Assembly (NCBI RefSeq): GCF_001417955.2
Contig: NZ_LKTM01000001.1
Span: forward strand, 391,118-455,117
Source of the DNA: Mycobacterium gordonae
GTDB taxonomy: Bacteria > Actinomycetota > Actinomycetes > Mycobacteriales > Mycobacteriaceae
Reading direction: 5' to 3'
Length of the DNA stretch: 64,000 nt
Shown: piece by piece, positions 36,408 through 46,118 of the stretch
How the letters are laid out: each line of letters opens with the position of its first letter
Numbering within the stretch: position 1 is the first letter of the stretch
Made by a program: the position numbers and the translations under genes
Notes under the pieces: generated by a model
The model's database searches: none
Told to the model about the DNA's origin: nothing
What the model saw: only the letters and a program-made list of their open reading frames with translations

Positions 36408-36758
36408 GTGCGCCGAGGCTCCGCCGATGTGCCGATGTGGCGGATCGGCATCGCCGGCGGGACGATCGGCATCCTGTGCTGCCTCGGTCCGACTGCCCTG
36501 GCGATGATCGGAATCATCAGTGCGGCAACGGCATTTGCGTGGGCGAACAACCTGTACGACAACTACGCATGGTGGTTTCGCCTGGGCGGGGCGACGGTGC
36601 TCGTGACGCTGGTGTGGTGGCAGTTGCGCCGCCGCAACCAGTGCAGCATCGCCGGAGTGCGGCAGGCCCGTTGGCGGTTGCTCGGTGTGCTCGCCATTGC
36701 CGTCGGTGCCTACGCAGGCCTGTACGCGTTGACCACCTGGCTCGGTCGGTTCGCGTGA
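36408..36758 (+). CDS. Small integral membrane protein with a vicinal cysteine pair (MerT-like)
   Basis: A 116-residue protein with three hydrophobic segments: IGIAGGTIGILCCLGPTALAMIGII, WWFRLGGATVLVTLVWWQL and LLGVLAIAVGAYAGLYALTTWL. The first contains CC followed by LGP, the arrangement used by MerT to take up Hg(II) across the inner membrane. No second Cys pair, merA, merR or merP is visible here. A Cys in RRRNQCSIAG is in a loop. GTG 36408 is the first start. A metal-transport role is inferred only from this motif. Confidence 0.72.
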   Translation: MRRGSADVPMWRIGIAGGTIGILCCLGPTALAMIGIISAATAFAWANNLYDNYAWWFRLGGATVLVTLVWWQLRRRNQCSIAGVRQARWRLLGVLAIAVGAYAGLYALTTWLGRFA

Positions 36759-36762
36759 CCGC

Positions 36763-38547
36763 TCAGAACGCGGTTCCGAAGGCGCCGACCGGTGTCGTCG
36801 ACGGGGGCGCGCCCGTCCATGCGCTGACGATCTGAGAGAGCGCGTGCTGAAAGACGCGGACTTCGAAACCGGCGAACAGGGTCAACAGCCCGGCGTTGGC
36901 GGCCAGTGGTCCGCCGAGCGCATAGATGCTGCCGCCCACCGGATCGCCGTCGGCGATCATCTCGGCGCCGGTCAGCATGATGTTGACGTTGTAGGACGGG
37001 ACGGAGGTCAGCAGCGCGTTGGCGACATCAGCCGTCGGTAGCAACGTGGCATAAGCCGCCGAGGCGGACGTCGAAATCCCGTTGGCGAAATAGGTGTTCG
37101 CGGCCTGCACAGAGCCGATGAAGTTCTGTGGCGAGGACAGGGTGGACGACAGGCCGTTGGCCACGGTGGTGCCGCCGGTGCTGATCGACTGCAGGATCGT
37201 CGGCACGTCGGGCGTCGGCAGCGCGGGCGGCGTGGCCATCATGGCCCTGATGTCGGCCGCGAAATCGCTGATCCCCTGTTGTGTTCCGGCGTTCAGCGCC
37301 TGGGCGATCTCGAGTGCGCTGACCGGCGGGAGCACCCCGAAACCGGTGGGGACATTCGGTGGATCCGGTGACCAGCCGTGAGTGGTGCTGCCGTAGCCGA
37401 GATTGACGATGACACGCATGTCGGGCTCGATCAGAGAGGCCAGTGGATGACCGATGACCGGGATGGCCCGCAGTGGAGACAGGATCGGCAGGTTTTCGGT
37501 GGGAATCATGTAGTAGTGCGTCGAGACGGGCCCGACCGTGTTCGTCAACTCCACGGCGGTGCCCCCCGGCGGCACGGTCAGTTGCTCGGCGGACAGGAAC
37601 GGGTAGCCGCCGTGCAACTCGAGCAGGCCCAGGAACGCGTTGACATTGGACACGATGTTGAGGGGGTACTGCGGGAAGTCGCCGAAACCGTCGTACTCCC
37701 TGGTGAAGATGTTGGTGGCGAAGGAGTTGTCGGGAGTCGCCGTGCCGAACAGGGTCAGCCCCAGACTCGGCAGGCTCAGCCCCGGGAATCGGGTCAGCAG
37801 TCCGCCGTTGGGGTTCGACGGGTTGCCGACGAGGGTGAAGTTCAGATTCGGTCCGGCACCGAATACGTTGCTCGGGTTCAGTGCCTTCATCTCCATCGAA
37901 GCGATGACCGCGCTCTGGGAGTAACCGAACACGTTCACGTTGCCGCCGGGCGGCAAGGAGGAGAAGGCTTGGGTGATGGCGTTGTTCAGGATCGTCAGAC
38001 CACGCGCCGCTGACACGTCGAAAGTCAGGTCCTGGACGCCCGTCAGCGGATAGAGACCCTCGGGCGTGTTGATACCGATGTTGGGGCCGCCGGGGAAGAA
38101 GGGGTCGATATACATCGGCGGGATGCCCTGGATGTAGTCCGGGATCGGGATCGGGTAGCCGCTGGCGCCCATGACCAGGGTGACGGCAGCTGCCGGGGCG
38201 GCGGCCACGTTGGTCAACAGCGACCGGATCGGCGAAATAGCTGAGTCCAGAGCGCCGGCAACGGCATTGGCGATTTCGGTCTCCAGGTAGGCAAGGCCAC
38301 CGCTGGACAGCGCACGAGCGAACTGCGCGTGGAACTCCGCCGCCTGTCCCAGCACTGCCTGACCCTCGCGGCCGTAGGTGTCGAAGAGATTCGCGATGGC
38401 CGCCGACACTTCGTCAGCGGCCGCGGTCGCCAGGCCGATGGTTCCGGCGGCTGCACTCGCGTTGGCGGCGCCGATCGCACCGTGAACGTCCGCCAGGTCC
38501 GCCACGGCCGCTGAGATGAGATCCGGCTGCACGGTCAAATACGACAT
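36763..38547 (-). CDS. PE protein with PE-PPE serine-hydrolase domain, copy 1
   Basis: A 594-residue protein. Residues 1-100 form a PE domain, with the type VII secretion signal Y87-LET-E91. A linker is followed by a PE-PPE alpha/beta-hydrolase domain with LYPLTGVQDLTFDVSAARGLTIL, nucleophile elbow FGYSQSA (Ser210), NPNGGLLTRFPGLSLPSLGLTLFG, YDGFGDFPQYPLNIVS, and a catalytic-His candidate in STTHGWSPDPP. The family is reported to contain esterases. It resembles Rv0151c (PE1). Last gene of the six-member tandem array on the minus strand. Confidence 0.93.
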   Translation of the reverse strand: MSYLTVQPDLISAAVADLADVHGAIGAANASAAAGTIGLATAAADEVSAAIANLFDTYGREGQAVLGQAAEFHAQFARALSSGGLAYLETEIANAVAGALDSAISPIRSLLTNVAAAPAAAVTLVMGASGYPIPIPDYIQGIPPMYIDPFFPGGPNIGINTPEGLYPLTGVQDLTFDVSAARGLTILNNAITQAFSSLPPGGNVNVFGYSQSAVIASMEMKALNPSNVFGAGPNLNFTLVGNPSNPNGGLLTRFPGLSLPSLGLTLFGTATPDNSFATNIFTREYDGFGDFPQYPLNIVSNVNAFLGLLELHGGYPFLSAEQLTVPPGGTAVELTNTVGPVSTHYYMIPTENLPILSPLRAIPVIGHPLASLIEPDMRVIVNLGYGSTTHGWSPDPPNVPTGFGVLPPVSALEIAQALNAGTQQGISDFAADIRAMMATPPALPTPDVPTILQSISTGGTTVANGLSSTLSSPQNFIGSVQAANTYFANGISTSASAAYATLLPTADVANALLTSVPSYNVNIMLTGAEMIADGDPVGGSIYALGGPLAANAGLLTLFAGFEVRVFQHALSQIVSAWTGAPPSTTPVGAFGTAF

Positions 38548-38640
38548 CGGCCAATCCTTCGCATCGACGAAATACGCGATGTCGACGGCGCCAACTTGAA
38601 GCCCGAATTCCCGCCCGGCGCGGCCGATGCCGGTGAGCCT

Positions 38641-38662
38641 ACATTGACGTCCGCGTCAATGT
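38641..38662. promoter_or_regulatory. Perfect palindrome between PE-PPE copies 1 and 2
   Basis: Arms ACATTGACG and CGTCAATGT around TCCG, with no mismatch. It is 94 bp upstream of copy 1 and 50 bp after the end of copy 2, so it is either an operator of copy 1 or a terminator of copy 2. Confidence 0.55.
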
Positions 38663-38711
38663 CGCAGTTCGGCGAGGGAAACTACCACTGCCGCAACGGC
38701 AATGCACGGGC

Positions 38712-40541
38712 CTAAGCGCCGGTGAGGTCGCCGAGCACGTTGCCGAACGCGTCGGTGATGACCACGAACTCGAAGCCGGCGGCGAGTGTTCCGATCGCGA
38801 CGTCAGCGGCGATCGGCTTGGCGAACGCATTGACCAAGCCGCCCACCGGATCACCGTTTACGGCCTGCTGAATCCCGTCCAGGAACAGGTTGACGTTGTA
38901 GGACGGAGCCGTGGTGAGCAGCGAGTTCACGATGTCCGCGGTCGGCAGCGCGACCGCGTAGGTGTCGGCGGCCGCGCTGGTGATGGCGGTGGTGATGTTG
39001 GTGTTTGCGGACTTCAGCGCGTCGAAGAAGCTGTTCACCGGGGAGGCGGTCGCACCGGGTAATGCGAACGGCAGCGACAGGCCGCCGCCACCCGAGGGCA
39101 CCAGGGCGGCCAGGCTGGCCGCCGACGGCAGCGCCGGGGCGCCGATAGCCTTCGTGAAGTTCTGGACACCTTGTCCCGCGAGAGCGATCTGGTCGCCGAC
39201 GAAGTTCGTCGGGATCGGCGGCAGCGCTTCGAACGGAACGTGTACGTCGGCGTAGCCGGTGGTGTAGCCGTAGTGCGGGTCGCCGTAACCCCAGTTGACC
39301 AGGTAGGTCAGGTTGGGCTCGAGCAACGCCGCCAACGGTGTTCCGATCACCGGGATGGCCTTGATCGGCGACAGCAGCGGCAGACCCGGTTGCGTGATCA
39401 TGTAGTAGTGGTCCCACGTGTTGCCCGGTGATACGGGCTGCTCGATGAGGCTGTAGCCGGGTGGCAGCGCGTTCGGGTTCAGGTCGGGGTAGTCGCCATG
39501 CACCGTCTGGATACCGAGGAACGCGTTGAGGTCCGCCAGGAAGTTGATCGGGTACCTGGGGAAGTCGGCGTAGCCGTCGTACTGCAGCGTGTACGTGGTG
39601 GTCGGGATGCCCGTGTTGGTCGGGGTGGGGCCGAAGAAGTCCAGTCCCAGTGCCGGCAGCGACAGGCCAGGGAAGCGGGCCAGCAGCCCGCCGTTCGGGT
39701 TCATCGGGTTGCCCAGCAGGGTGAAGCTGAGGTCGTTCGGACCGGGCAGCGTGCCCGCGGCGATCAGGTTGCGCAATTCGAGGGAGGAGAGGATGGCGCT
39801 CTGGGAGTAGCCGAGCACGGACACCGATTGTCCGCCGGTGCTGATCAATCCGTTGGGCCCGAACAACGCGTTGTCCAGGATCTCCACGCCACGCTGCGCC
39901 GACACGTTGAGGGTCAGGTCCTTGATCGCTGTCAGCGGATACAGGCCTTCCGGAGTGTTCAGCGGCAGCGACGGCGCGCCCGCCAGAAGGTTGTAGCCAG
40001 CGGTGATCCAGGGCTTGATGGAGGTCAGGTAGGACGGCGGCGGGATGGGCGTTCCGCTGCCGGCCATGATCAGTGCCGCGTCGTAGGGTCCGTAGGGCGA
40101 CACCGGAACGGTTGTGATCTTGGTGCCCGGCCCACCCGGGACCGGTGCACCGAACAGCGACTGGACCGGGGCGAGCAATGGCTGCAGGGGAGCGAGCAGA
40201 GTCTCGATCGGGGAGGCGGCCGCGCCGAACCCGCCTGCGCCGCCCAGAACCTGGGCCGCGTTCGCGATCTCCGCTTCGGCGTAGGTGAGACTGGCCGCGG
40301 CCAGGGCGCGGTTGAACTCCGCGTGGAACGCTGCCGCCTGGCCGATGACCTGCTGGTATTCCTGACCGAACGCTCCGAAGAGTTGCGCGGCGGCCGCCGA
40401 GATCTCGTCGGCCGCGGCGGCGGCCAGGCCGGTCGTCGGGCCCGCGGCGGCCGCGCTGGCCTCGGTGAGGGCGGTCCGGATTCCCGCCAGGTTCTCGGCG
40501 GCGGCGCTGATCAGTTGTGGTTGCGTCGTCAAATACGACAT
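38712..40541 (-). CDS. PE protein with PE-PPE serine-hydrolase domain, copy 2
   Basis: A 609-residue paralogue: PE domain 1-100 with Y87-AEA-E91, a longer linker rich in Ala, Pro and Leu (LAPLQPLLAPVQSLFG), then the hydrolase domain with LYPLTAIKDLTLNVSAQRGVEIL, GYSQSA (Ser246), NPNGGLLARFPGLSLPALGLDFFG and YDGYADFPRYPINFLA. His candidates are in DPHYGYTTG. The longest of the array. No PPE or esx gene adjoins it. Confidence 0.93.
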   Translation of the reverse strand: MSYLTTQPQLISAAAENLAGIRTALTEASAAAAGPTTGLAAAAADEISAAAAQLFGAFGQEYQQVIGQAAAFHAEFNRALAAASLTYAEAEIANAAQVLGGAGGFGAAASPIETLLAPLQPLLAPVQSLFGAPVPGGPGTKITTVPVSPYGPYDAALIMAGSGTPIPPPSYLTSIKPWITAGYNLLAGAPSLPLNTPEGLYPLTAIKDLTLNVSAQRGVEILDNALFGPNGLISTGGQSVSVLGYSQSAILSSLELRNLIAAGTLPGPNDLSFTLLGNPMNPNGGLLARFPGLSLPALGLDFFGPTPTNTGIPTTTYTLQYDGYADFPRYPINFLADLNAFLGIQTVHGDYPDLNPNALPPGYSLIEQPVSPGNTWDHYYMITQPGLPLLSPIKAIPVIGTPLAALLEPNLTYLVNWGYGDPHYGYTTGYADVHVPFEALPPIPTNFVGDQIALAGQGVQNFTKAIGAPALPSAASLAALVPSGGGGLSLPFALPGATASPVNSFFDALKSANTNITTAITSAAADTYAVALPTADIVNSLLTTAPSYNVNLFLDGIQQAVNGDPVGGLVNAFAKPIAADVAIGTLAAGFEFVVITDAFGNVLGDLTGA

Positions 40542-40647
40542 CTGCTAATCCCCTTCACGGCCAGGGCAATTTCAGGTGTCAGACTAGAACGGTCCGGCCG
40601 ACCGCATTGTGCTTTTAGAAGCTAAATATTTTTGGGACGGTCAGTCT

Positions 40648-42300
40648 TCAGGGGATCAGGGACTGAATGTCCTGGAGGGTGTTCACGACCGCTTCGGTGA
40701 GCACCAGGAACTCCACCGCGCCGGCCACCGTGGCCAGACCAACGTCGGCTGCGATGGGCAGCCCGATCGCGTTGATCAGGTTGCCCTGCGCCAATTGCTG
40801 GGTGAACAGCGCCGCGTTGTAGGCGGGCAGCGAGGTCACCACGGACGTGGCGATATCGGCAGTGGGCAACAGGACGGCGTAGTTGGTCGCGGCGATCGAT
40901 CCCACCGTGTTGGCGATCTGCTGCGGTGTCGGCAGTGCGGCCACCTTGGCCCCGATCTCGGTCGGCGACGGCAGCGAGAATGTCGGAGCAGTCACCGGCT
41001 GGCTGGCCATGGCCTGCAGGTCGGCGCTGAAGTGGTTGATGCCCTGCTGGGTTCCGTTGGCCAGGGCGTTGAACACGGTACCCGGGGCGACATCGGGGAA
41101 CAGTCCGAACGGCGTCGGGAGGTCGGCCGGACTCGTGGAGTAGCCGTAGTTCGGGTCGCCGTAGCCGAGATTGACCAGCACCCTCATGTTCGGCTCGATC
41201 AGGTTGGCCAGCGGGTTGCCGATACCGGGTACGGCGCGCAGCGGTTGCAGCAGCGGCAGGTGCTCGGTCGGCAGGATGTAGTAGCTGGTGTTGCCGGTGT
41301 AGCCCGGCGACGTCTGCAGCGGTATGGCGGCGTTGATCTGCGCCTGGGTCAGGTTGAGGTATTGCGGGTGAACAAAGACGATGCCGGCGACCGCGTTCAG
41401 GTCGGAGATGAGATTGAGCGGGTACTTCGGGAAATCGGCGAAGCCGTCGTACTCGAGCGTGTAATTGCGGACCGGGTAGATGGTGTCCGACGGTGTGGCG
41501 CCGTAGAACTCCAGACCCAGGCTCGACATGACCAGCCCCGGGAACCGGGACAGGAGACCGCCATTGGGGTTCATCTCGTTGCCGGTCAGGACGAAGTTCA
41601 GCATGTTCGCCGGGGGCGGGGTGGCGCCGAAACTCGACAGACCCGCCGCGAGATTGCGCATGTACAGCGACGAGATGACGGCGCTCTGTGAGACGCCGAA
41701 GACGGTGACCGACTGGTTCAGATCGTGAATCTGGTGGTAGACGGCGTTGTCCATGGTGGTGAGACCGATCTGGACCGATCTGTTGAAGTACAGACTGCGG
41801 ACGCCGGTCAGCGGGTAAAGCTCTTCGGGCGTGTTCAGCCCTTGCAGTTGTGCAACGGTAGTGCCGATGTAGTTGTTGGCCTTCTGCAGAAACTCCGCCG
41901 TGACGATCGGAACACCGGTGCCGCTGAGAACCAGCGAGATGTCGTTGGGCACCCAGGGGATCGCTGCCGCGGTCGCCGCCTGCGCGGTCGGCGCGAACGC
42001 TCCGCCCAGTGCTGCGGCGGCGGCCGTCTCGGCTTGCGCATAGGCCGAACCCGCCGCCGCCAGCGTCCGCTGGAATTCACCGTGGAACGCCTCGAATTGC
42101 CTTACCACGTCCTGGTATTCGCGCCCGAACGTGCCGAAGAGGTTGGCGATCGCCGCGGACACCTCGTCGCCTGCCGCCGCCAGCAGGCTCGACGTCGGGG
42201 TAGCCGCGGCCGCACTGGCCGCGCTGAGTGCCGCGCCGATCCCTTCGATGTCGGTGGCAGCCGCCACCATCGCCTGTGGCTCCGCCAGCAAAAACGACAT
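40648..42300 (-). CDS. PE protein with PE-PPE serine-hydrolase domain, copy 3
   Basis: A 550-residue paralogue with Y87-AQA-E91. The nucleophile elbow reads GVSQSA (Ser204), Val replacing the Tyr found in all other copies. Other motifs are kept: LYPLTGVRSLYFNRSVQIGL, NPNGGLLSRFPGLVMSSLGLEFYG, YDGFADFPKYPLNLIS. Ends in a hydrophobic region LATVAGAVEFLVLTEAVVNTLQDIQSLIP like copies 4 and 5. Confidence 0.92.
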   Translation of the reverse strand: MSFLLAEPQAMVAAATDIEGIGAALSAASAAAATPTSSLLAAAGDEVSAAIANLFGTFGREYQDVVRQFEAFHGEFQRTLAAAGSAYAQAETAAAAALGGAFAPTAQAATAAAIPWVPNDISLVLSGTGVPIVTAEFLQKANNYIGTTVAQLQGLNTPEELYPLTGVRSLYFNRSVQIGLTTMDNAVYHQIHDLNQSVTVFGVSQSAVISSLYMRNLAAGLSSFGATPPPANMLNFVLTGNEMNPNGGLLSRFPGLVMSSLGLEFYGATPSDTIYPVRNYTLEYDGFADFPKYPLNLISDLNAVAGIVFVHPQYLNLTQAQINAAIPLQTSPGYTGNTSYYILPTEHLPLLQPLRAVPGIGNPLANLIEPNMRVLVNLGYGDPNYGYSTSPADLPTPFGLFPDVAPGTVFNALANGTQQGINHFSADLQAMASQPVTAPTFSLPSPTEIGAKVAALPTPQQIANTVGSIAATNYAVLLPTADIATSVVTSLPAYNAALFTQQLAQGNLINAIGLPIAADVGLATVAGAVEFLVLTEAVVNTLQDIQSLIP

Positions 42301-42397
42301 AGGTGCAGTCCCTTCCCCTCGACCCCCCGCAAGCTTTGCGCAAGCGTAAAGGGGACCTTCCGAAACTGTCTGGCGTTTACGCCATTCGGCCCGAAAG

Positions 42398-43987
42398 TCA
42401 GGGGATGAGGGCGCTGATGTCCTTGATGTTCTCGGAGATCGCCTTGGCGATGACGAGGAATTCGACGATGCCGGCGATGGTGGCCAGTCCGACGTCGGCG
42501 GCGAGCGGATATCCGATGGCGTTGATGAGGTTGCCCTGCAGCAGCTCGCTCAGGAAAAGCTGCGAGTCGTACAGCGGCATGGTGGTGGCGAAGGCGAGCG
42601 CGGTGTCGGCGGTGGGGAGCAGGACGGCGTAGTCGGTCGAGATGACCGTGGCGGCGGTGTTCACGATCTTCTCCGGCGACGGGAGCGCGGCCAGTGTCGC
42701 CATCAGGTCCGCGGGTTGCGGCGGAGTGAAGGACGGGATGGTGATCGGTTGTGCCATCAGCTTCTGCACTTCGGCGGTGAAGTCGTGGATGCCTTGTTGT
42801 GTTCCGGCGGTGAGGGCTTCGATGACCGTGCCCGGGCTGACGTCCGGGAACAAACCGAACGGGGTGCGGATGTCCGCGGGACTGGTCGAGTAGCCGTGGT
42901 AGGGGTCGCCGTAGCCCAGGTTGACGATCACCTTCAGGTCGGGTTCGACAAGGGCGGCGAGTGGGTTCCCGATGCCGGGAATCAGGCGCAGCGGCGCCAG
43001 CAGGGGCAGGTTCTCGGTGGGGATCATGTAGTAGTCGGTCACGCCGGTGTAGCCCGGTGAGGTTGTCAGCTTGATGGCGCCGTCGACCTGCGGCACCGTG
43101 AGATCCAGGTACTTGACGTGCACGGTCGCGATCCCCATCACCGCGTTGAGGTCGGAGATGAAATTGAGCGGATACCGGGGGAAGTCGGCGAAACCGTCGT
43201 ACTCCTGGGTGTAGATGGCGGTCGGGTAGAGCGTGTCCGACGGTGTCCCGCCGTAGAACGACAGACCGAGGGTCGGCAGCGTCAGACCGGGGAAACGCGC
43301 CAGCATGCCGCCGTTGGGATTCATCTCATTGCCGACGAGGACGAAGTTGAGCTTCCCCTGGTAGGGCGAGCCCATGGCGGCCAGCTTCTGCATTTCCAGC
43401 GAGGCGATGATCGCGCTCTGGGAGTAGCCGAAGATGGTGAGGCTGTTTCCGGGAATGGCCAACTGCGCTTGAATCGCGTTGTCCATGATCGTCAGGCCCT
43501 CGACGACCGACTGGTTGAGCGTCATGCTCTTCACGCCGGTGATCGGATACAGGTTCTCCGGGGTGTACAGCGGTAGGCGGGCGGTGAGTGTGCGGACATA
43601 GAGTTCGTTGGCCTTCTCGACGTACGCCGCTGACGGAATGGGCACACCGGTGGGTCCGACGAACAACGAGGTCAGGTTGGCGGCGAAGGGCGGAATCGCG
43701 GCGGCGCTGGCGGCCTCGGTCTGCACATAGGCGTTCGCCGCCGCGGACAGGGTCTGCTGGAAGGTGGTCTGGAATGCCTCGACTTGCCCGACGAGTGCCT
43801 GGAACTCCTGCCCGTGACTGCCGAACAGATTCGCAATGGCTGCCGAGACCTCGTCGGCGGCCGCGGCCAGCAGGCCGGTGGTCGGCGCTGCCGCGGCCGC
43901 GCTCGCGGCGCTGACCGTCGAACCGATGTTCCCGATGTCCGTGACTGCTGTCGTGATGACCTCCGGCGCGACAAGCAGATTCGTCAT
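42398..43987 (-). CDS. PE protein with PE-PPE serine-hydrolase domain, copy 4
   Basis: A 529-residue paralogue with PE domain and Y87-VQT-E91, then TGVKSMTLNQSVVEGLTIMDNA, IFGYSQSAIIASLEM (Ser189), NPNGGMLARFPGLTLPTLGLSFYGG, YDGFADFPRYPLNFIS. Its last 90 residues (KIVNTAATVISTDYAVLLP... to SENIKDISALIP) are nearly the same as in copy 5, so the two are recent duplicates. ATG 43987; the longer frame from 44008 lacks the PE start. Confidence 0.93.
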   Translation of the reverse strand: MTNLLVAPEVITTAVTDIGNIGSTVSAASAAAAAPTTGLLAAAADEVSAAIANLFGSHGQEFQALVGQVEAFQTTFQQTLSAAANAYVQTEAASAAAIPPFAANLTSLFVGPTGVPIPSAAYVEKANELYVRTLTARLPLYTPENLYPITGVKSMTLNQSVVEGLTIMDNAIQAQLAIPGNSLTIFGYSQSAIIASLEMQKLAAMGSPYQGKLNFVLVGNEMNPNGGMLARFPGLTLPTLGLSFYGGTPSDTLYPTAIYTQEYDGFADFPRYPLNFISDLNAVMGIATVHVKYLDLTVPQVDGAIKLTTSPGYTGVTDYYMIPTENLPLLAPLRLIPGIGNPLAALVEPDLKVIVNLGYGDPYHGYSTSPADIRTPFGLFPDVSPGTVIEALTAGTQQGIHDFTAEVQKLMAQPITIPSFTPPQPADLMATLAALPSPEKIVNTAATVISTDYAVLLPTADTALAFATTMPLYDSQLFLSELLQGNLINAIGYPLAADVGLATIAGIVEFLVIAKAISENIKDISALIP

Positions 43988-44096
43988 GGGCGTCTCTTCC
44001 CCCGTCAAACGCGGTGGTCTCGGTCAGATTGGCCGCCAGCGTATGACGAGGCCGCCGAATCTGTCCGGGTTTTGGCGCTATCGGGGAGCGCCGAGA

Positions 44097-45769
44097 CTAC
44101 GGAATGAGTGCCCGGATGTCGCTGATGTTCTGTGAGATCGCCTTCGAGATGACCAGGAACTGGACGATGCCGGCAATTGTCACCAGACCGACATCGGCGG
44201 CGATGGGATATCCGATCGCGTTGACGATGTTGCCCTGCACCAGTTGCTCCAGGAAGAGCTGGGAGTCGTAGAGGGGCAGCGAGGTCGCAAAGGCCAGCGC
44301 CGTATCGGCGGCTGGGAGCAGCACGGCGTAGTCGGTCGAGATGACCGTGGCGGCGGTGTTCACGATCTTCTCCGGTGACGGCAGGTTCGACAACGTGGCA
44401 ATGAGGTCGGCGGGCTGCGGGGGCGTGAATGTCGGGAACTCGATCGGCTGCGTGGCCAGGGCCTGCAGTTCGGTGTGGAAGTCCTGGATCCCCTGGCGGG
44501 TTCCGTTGGCGAAAGCGTCGATGAGGGTGCTGGGACTGACTTCCGGGAAGAGGCCGAACGGGGTCTGCACGTCGGCGTAGCTGGTCGAATAACCGTAGTT
44601 GGGGTCGCCGTAACCGAGATTGACGATCACTTCCAGGTTGGGTTCGATCAGGGCGGCGAGCGGGTTCCCGATCACCGGTATCGCGCGTAGCGGCATGAGC
44701 AGCGGTAGTTCCTCGGTGGGAATCATGTAGTAGTAGGTCTTGCCGCCGTTCTCGTAATAGCCGGGCGAAGTGGGTAGTTGAACGGCGCTATTGACTTGGG
44801 CGGCAGTCAGACTCAGGTATTTCGTGTGCACCGTGGCGATACCCACCACCGCGTTGAGGTCGGAGATGAAGTTGAGCGGATACCGCGGGAAGTCGGCGAA
44901 GCCGTCGTACTCCTGGGTGTAGATGGCCACGTCGTAGGGCGTGTTCGACGGTGTCGCTCCGTAGAAGTCGAGACCCAGCGTCGGCAGGGTCAGGTTCGGG
45001 AAGCGGGCCAGCATGCCGCCGTTGGGGTTCATCTCGTTGCCGACCAGGACAAAGTTGAGATCCGCCGGCGAGATCGGGAAACCCTGCGCCGCAAGCTGTT
45101 GCATGTACAGCGAGGAGATGATCGCGCTCTGCGAGTAGCCGAAAACGGTCACCGGGCCGTTTGTTATTTGATTCTGGATGTAGTTGCCCAGGATCGTCAG
45201 CCCCTCGGATACCGATTGGTTCAGCGTCAGGCTTTTGACGCCGGTGATCGGGTACAACTCTTCGGGCGTGTAGAGGATCGGCAGGGCCTGGTTCGGGTTG
45301 TTCGCATGCACGTAAAGGAGATTCGCCAGAGTGGCGTATTCCGGCGGCGGTATCGGCACCCCGGTGGGGCCGATGAACACCGCGGTCGGAAATGTGCTGA
45401 AGGGCGGATTGGTGACCGGGAACGCCGGCGGTGGGGGTGTGAACGCCGCGGCGGCGGGCAGACCCAGGGCCCCTTGCAGGGCGGCGGCGGCTGCGGTCTC
45501 GGTGTGGACGTAGGCATTCGCCGCAGCTGCGAGGCTCTGCTGGAACTGCGCGTGTACGCCTCCACCTGGCCGATCACCGCCTGAAATTCCTGGCCGTGCG
45601 TGCCGAAGAAATTCGCGACGGCCGCGGATACCTCGTCCGCGGCGGCGGCCAGGAGGCCCGAGGTCGGTGCGGCCGCGGCCGCGCCTGCCGCCCGCACCGT
45701 TGAACCGATGCTCTCGATGTCCGTGGCGACCGATGTGATGATCTCCGGCTGTACCAACATAGACGTCAT
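44097..45769 (-). pseudogene. PE protein with PE-PPE domain, copy 5, broken by a frameshift
   Basis: The PE start MTSMLVQPEIITSVATDIES at 45769 is in one frame, and the rest of the protein (HAQFQQSLAAAANAYVHTETAAAA... through GYSQSA to the C-terminus at 44097) is in another. The break is at codon 72-73, about 45553, where GAGGCGTACACGCG lacks one C compared with a TACCAC codon pair. Adding one base restores the YxxxE signal to positions 87-91, exactly as in the six intact paralogues. The shifted frame of the N-terminus ends at 45227. A sequencing error cannot be excluded. Confidence 0.85.
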
Positions 45770-46118
45770 TTGCCCACCCCATCCCCCTGTGACCGAAAAG
45801 ACGGTCAGTTCCCGAAGTCAGGGTATGACGCCGACGCTATGCCTGTCAGGAGTTCCCGTTCTTTGACAATCGCCTAATAGCGCATGCCGCAATACATTTG
45901 AGAATTATTGGAATTCGACGACTAACGCTTCCCGCGGATTTGCGACGTTCTGGCCCACCGTGCGGGAATTCCGCTGGGAAGCCAAAGGTTCTGCGTCCAA
46001 TAGCGACCGGGCCGACGGCGGGTCCCTCGATCGGGGCCGCACCGACCGGTGCGGTGTGTGCGACTTCGGAACTGGCGCAAGGGAATAGATCGACCAACAC
46101 GTCGAAGGCCGAGTCCGG
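45770..46118. other. Intergenic gap between PE-PPE copies 5 and 6
   Basis: 349 bp, the longest gene-free stretch. It contains an AT-rich section at about 45895-45925 (TTGAGAATTATTGG) that could hold the promoter of copy 5 and neighbours. I see no convincing ORF, RNA or repeat. Confidence 0.5.

Noticed and set aside
45846..46100. 84-codon frame in the gap between PE-PPE copies 5 and 6
   Set aside because: No ribosome site, no domain, mixed codon use.
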